A stretch of 64,000 nucleotides of DNA from positions 62,001 through 126,000 of the forward strand of contig CANQDD010000042.1 of assembly GCA_947591315.1 (NCBI GenBank). Reading direction: 5' to 3'. Within the stretch, counting starts at the first letter, position 1; the number at the start of each line of letters is the position of its first letter. Position numbers and translations under genes: made by a program. The DNA is from an uncultured Clostridia bacterium. GTDB taxonomy: Bacteria > Bacillota > Clostridia > UBA1381. A model generated the notes under the pieces. It was not told where the DNA came from. It was given only the letters and a program-made list of their open reading frames with translations, and did not search any database. Below, one piece after another: positions 55,201 through 61,200 of the stretch.

Positions 55201-58200
55201 CGCGTCGTGCTCTTCAAAGTATATCGGCTCAAAGTCATAGCCCGTCATATCGAGGTCAGCCATAACGTTAAACACGTAATAACCTTTTTCCGTGCCGTCG
55301 CCGTAATCGTCATATTCAAGAAGCTTTGTACGGTCTTTTATTATCTCGTTGACCTGCATGAGACCTTCCGGCTCGTATATATTATATGTATAAATCTTAT
55401 TATCTTCGTCAGCGGAGGCTTCCTCGATAGGCTCGTGCGGATCCAGATTCCTGAAGTCCTCGATTGCCTGATAGATACCGCTCTCGCCGTTACCTATCTG
55501 ACCGTGGCTGTTGCTGCCCCACGCGTAAACCTTACCGTCGGAGCGCAGCGCAACGGCGTGGTTCGCGCCCGCCGCGACCGCGATGATATGATCTATCGCC
55601 GCGCCGTCCTCGGTTATTACCTGCACGGGGAGGTACTGCTTACGGTCTATGTACTCGCCGTTTTCAGTACCGCTCTTCTGTCCGTTGCCGAGCTGTCCGT
55701 TATCGTTCGAGCCCCACGCCCAAACCGTACCGTCCGACTTAAGCGCCACAGAGAAGCTGTCGCCGCCCGTTACCATAGGCTCGGTGTAGAAGTCCTTCGG
55801 AGCGGGATCGCTTTCACTCTGTTCCTTTATATTAAGAACAAACATCATCGTACCCGACTTATTAACGCCCTGATTTACAGTGCTTTGCACCTGTTTTGAC
55901 TGCGCGCGAATAACGACGCTTCCTCTTGAAACCGCCGTGATCGTTCCGTCCGGATCTACCGTCGCTATCTTATTGTCCGACGATGTGAAGGTAAGACCTG
56001 ACACTTCATGTGTCGGATCGTCGATAACTATGAGATTGAAGCCGCGTCTCTCCGTGAGAGTGCCGGACGTGCTTATTTTTATCGTGTCACCCTTAACGGC
56101 ATTTACGACCGTCGGGTTTTTCACCGTCTTTGCATCGGGCAGCGTCACGTCAACCGTCAGGATTTCATCGTCGAGCGCGCCCACCTGTACGGGCTTATGA
56201 CGCTCGTCGCGCGACAGGTCGCCGAGCTGACCGTTTGCGTTCGCGCCGTACGCGTAAACGTAACCGTCCTCGCGCATTACGTAGCTGCTGCCGAGACCCG
56301 CGCCGATAGCTTTACTGTCGCCCTTGTATGTTGTATTGTTAGAGGTAAATTCACTTGCCGAGGTCTGCACCGCCACGCTGTGCTTCGCGTCGTCCTTATT
56401 GCCGCTGCCAAGCTGACCGTTCGAGTTGCTGCCGAACTGGTACACATTTCCCTCGGTGTCAAGCACAATCGTGTTGTCGCCGCTCGCCGCAATCGCGCTT
56501 ACCTTAAGCGGACTTGTACCGTCAGTCGTAATATACGCGTAAGCGCCCTTTCCGACAACCTCGGAAACGTACGCGTCACTCAGTCCGCGTCCAAGCTGAC
56601 CTTTTGAGTTGTCGCCTATGGAGAGCGCCATGCCGTCCTCTCTTAAAAATACCGTGTGGTTGTCACCTGCGGCAATATCCACAATACCGCTCAGGTTTAT
56701 AGTGTCTTCGGTATCGCCTTCATACGTATAATCATAGCTGCCGCTGCCCCAAGAGAGCGGGAACGGGCGGCTGTAATTGCTTCCACTCTCCATATCACCG
56801 CCGGACTGAGTATATTCGTTTGAACCCCATGCTATTACATATTTATAGCTGTCGTGTGAATCGTCCGTTTTCGTATAGCTGTCCGCTATCGCAACGGAAT
56901 GATTTCTACCCGCCGCAATCTTTACGGCGTCTCTTATATACACATCTTCACTGTAAGCATCAGATGTACCGTCTCCTTCTTCCTCGGCGCTGGACTCCGC
57001 CGCCTGAGCGTTTATGACGCGCACGGGCGTGGCAACGTATTGACCTTCGCCGATAAGCGAATCGTCAACCGTGTAACCGAGCTGACCGTAATCGTTCGCG
57101 CCCCACGCGTAAATGCTGCTTATATCTCTCTGGCGCATCGCGGATACAGTGCCGCCGCCGTCCTCCTCCTCGTCAATGGTGTCGTTGAAATAATGCTCCG
57201 TTGTTTTTACAATCGCGAGCGAATGTCTGCCGCCTGCGGCAATATCCTGCACGAACGCGAGATACTCGTCCGCGCCGTCGAACGTGCCGCTGAACACCTT
57301 AACGGGACGGTTCTGGTCAACCGTCGAATCTATACCAAGCTGACCGTACGTGTTATCGCCCCACGCGTAAACGGTCTGGTCGCTTGCGAGAGCGAGAACG
57401 TGATGCTCGCCCGCCGAAATTTTATGTATGCCCTTCAGAACCTTATTATTTTCCTCGGGATAAACGTACGCTCCGCCTTCGCCGATTGTCACAGGCTCCG
57501 CCGCGGCAAGAACCTGAACGGGACCCTGCGTGTCCTCTGTCGCGCCGTCTCTTAAACCGTAGCCGAGCTGACCGTGCGTATTCGCGCCCCATGCCCAAAC
57601 CGTACCGTCGGACTTTAAGGCGACCGTGAAGTCGTCGCCCGAAACAATCATCGGAACGGCAAACATATTCGGCGGCGCAACGTTCAACTTGATTTCACCC
57701 TTATCGACCTTTGCCTCTGCGGGAGACTGATCCGTTATGACGAGAGTTACGTCTCTCTTTTGGTCATGGAAGTCCTCCGGCGTCGCCACATACCATTTTA
57801 TACCGTCGCTTGTGTTGTCCGCTCCCGTCACAACGCCGGACGGATCGGGGTCAAGAGCTACCGGCTGCGCGGGTTCAAGCTGCTTGTTATTCTTGTAAAG
57901 GTTAAAGCCGACGTCCTCCAGAATTTTAATGCTGTCATAATCCACCTTTACCTTCTGCTCCGTGGTTATGTAAAGCGTGGAGGGGATTGCGCTGTACCTT
58001 GTGTATTCGTTTATGATTTCCTCGTTGCCGTCCTCGTCCTCCTCGGCGATAACGACGTGGTTCGCGATAAGCTTCTTTACCTCGCCGTCACCCGTGAGAA
58101 CGGGAGTGGGTTGATTTTGTTTTCCGTAACTGAGATTACCGAGCTGACCGTAGGTGTTTGAACCCCACGACCAAACCGTACCGTCCGACTTCACGGCTGT

Positions 58201-61200
58201 CGCGGTAAACGTTCCGAGAACAACCTGATCTACGTCGGTCATGTAATTGTTGTAATTGCCGCTGAAGTCCTTTAATACTCTGCCCGGATCGGACTGGTGC
58301 AAATCAACAACGCTGCCGCTCGAATCGGTGTACGTAAAGCCGAGGTGCTTATACGTGTTGTCACCCCAGACGTAAACGGTACCGTTATAGCTTCCATCAC
58401 GCGCAACGACCGCCGCCGTGTTTGTCGCCGACGCCGTTACGGAAACTACTTTATTATTGAAGCCTTCAAAATGCATACCGCTCTTTGAATCGTCCACGTC
58501 GGATTTAACAGCCGTCGGTATCGGATTGGATTTAAGTATACCGTCGCCCAAATCATCGGTTGTGTAACCGAGCTGACGCGTTTCGTTGTGTCCCCATGTA
58601 TACACATTATCGCGCGGTGTGTCGAATACGACTACCGAGTGGAACTTCAGCTCCGCTGTCGAACCGGTAGAGGTGTCGGTTTTTTCGGTAAACGTTCCGC
58701 CCGCGGCTATGTCGGTAATGTAACCGGGAGCTTCGTCTATCACTCTCTTTACGGGTTTGTTTATATATGTTACACTATTATAGTCATCATTATTGTTGAT
58801 AAGCAGCCCGTCAACGTTCGCGCCCCAAATATAGAGGTTGTGATCCACGTCGAGAGCCATCGCATGTGAGTAGCCCGCCGATATCTTTATTATCTTTCCG
58901 AACTCTTCGCCGTCCATCGTTGTGTCAACGGGTGTCGCCACACCTATATCGTAAAACGACGCTTCCGGCTTGTCGTCGGTGTAGCTTTCACCGATACCAA
59001 GCTGACCGTAGATTGAAAGTCCCCACGCGTAAACCTTGCCCGTCCTGGTAACCGCATACGACGCGTACTCACCCGCGTAAACATACTCGACATCAGACAG
59101 TACATCGCCGTCGTCCTTAACGACGAGCGTCGGGTTGCCGTCGGAGGTGGACGGAGCGTCCTTGCCTCTGCCGAGCTGACCGTTATTGTTCATACCCCAC
59201 GAATAAACGTATCCGTCATTCGTAACCGCGAGCGCGTGACCGTCGCCGACGGCTATGTGTCTTATGCCGGTGAGGTCGGTGAGCTTACCGCCGCGCTTTA
59301 TCTGTATATTGTTCGGAGCCATAACCGATGTACCGGTCGCGTTTGCAAGTCTGTGGTCGTCGGCGCTTCCCCAGCCCCATACCGAACCGTTGTTCTGCAA
59401 AGCGAGCGTAAACGTACCGGTCGAAACAACCATCGGTATCGCCGACGGCGTTACCTCGCCCTCGACTTCGCCGTACACTTCAAGGTTAAGGATTTTATTA
59501 TTGCCGTCGTCGTTAATTTCTATAGTGGTGCGTCCCTGTGAATTACCTGTTATCCTGCCGTCCGCGCCCACCGTCGCCATTCTGTCGTCCGTCACGGTCG
59601 GCGTGCCGGAGTAGTGGTAACCCTTCATCGACAGCAAATCGTTAAGCGACTGGCTGTCACCTACGCGTATCGCGATTGTCTGACCGCCGACGCTCGAATT
59701 GAGGCTTTCCGCGTCGGATGAAAGAGTGCCGACCGCCATGAGGCTTATGCCGTTATCCTCGTCGAGCGATATTGCCTCAAGGTCGTAATTCTCGGAAAGC
59801 TTGTCCTCTATTTCCGGGAACTCCTCGGCAAATTCTTTTTCGTTTACGGTGACTTCATTTTCGTCCGTCTCCGTTTCCGCTTCCGTCTTATCATCAACCC
59901 CCCCCTGATTACTATCCGACAGGTCGGGGGCGTTTTCTTCTTTATTTGTCTCATCCGATTTGTTTTCTTCGGGAGCTGTTTCCGTTTCGTTCTTGCCGCC
60001 TGTAATTTCAGCGGACGGCTTCCCGTTTTGAACGTCTTTATCGGAAGCGTCAGCGCCGTCGTTTTCGGTAACGGTATTGTCCTCCGTTACCTCCGGCTGA
60101 AAGTCCTCGTTCTTCGAGCCGGTCTCCGAACCAAACTGCGCGAGCGGAGCGGAGCTTTCACTTTCGCTCTCGTCGGACGAGCCTTCTGCGGTAACGGTTT
60201 TCTCAACCGTTTTTTCAACTTCTGTTTCAACGGTGTTTTCACGCGTTCCGTTTTCGGTCGACGTCGTAACATTCTCCGTCGTGCCGACATTCGGCTCAAC
60301 GTCCGTAAAGTAATCGTTCGAGCTTGACGTTTCGTCCGACGAAACAACTCTCGACGAAATAACCTCGCCGTCGGCGCTCGTGACCGTTTCGGTAACGACC
60401 TTCTTTACAACGACCGTTTCCCTTACGCTGTACTGCGTTCCCGTCGGGACTTCCTCCTCGACCGTTTCCGTAACCGTGTCGTATACGGTCTGCACCGTCG
60501 GAACGGTGATTGTCTCGGTGACGGTTTCCATATCGCCGTCCTCGTTGAACACTTCCGTTTCGATTACCTGCTCCGTCTCGACCGTTTCCTCTCTCGGAAC
60601 CTCTTTCGTTACTTCCTTTGTAACCGTTTCATACTGCGTTTCGGCGTCAAGGATCTCCGTTGTCGTCGTTTCGGTCGTGGTGGTCTCGGTTGAAACGTTC
60701 TGCGTTTCGGTGGACGTCACTTTTTCGGTAACGGTCTCCGTAACCGTCTTTGTCTTCGGCTCACTCTTTACGCTTTCCTCCGCCTTGGGAGCGTTCGGCG
60801 TACTCTCCGATTTCTCCGTAGCAGTCTCAACAGGCTTCTCTTCCGCTTCGGATTTTGTCGTTTCGGGCGCGGCCTGCTTTGCTTCCTTTTCGGATTCACC
60901 ATTATTATAGGAAGAAACTCGTTCACTTTCGTCGTCCGCCGTCTCCGTATTATCGTCCGTCGAGGCGAGTGAGAACGTCGTGTCGCCAAGCTCGTTCTCT
61001 CTCAGGCTGTCCATGAACAAATCGGTGTCAACCATGCCGAGCTCCGATATTATCTTATCGCCGTCGTCCTCGGGTTCTTCCTCCTCAACAGGCGAATACG
61101 TCTTGTCCTCCGAATCGTCAAACAGCTTTGACAAATCGTAGTCCGAGTTTTCCTGCGACAAGCCTTCGTTATACATCTCGCGGAGAAATTCTTCAACCTC

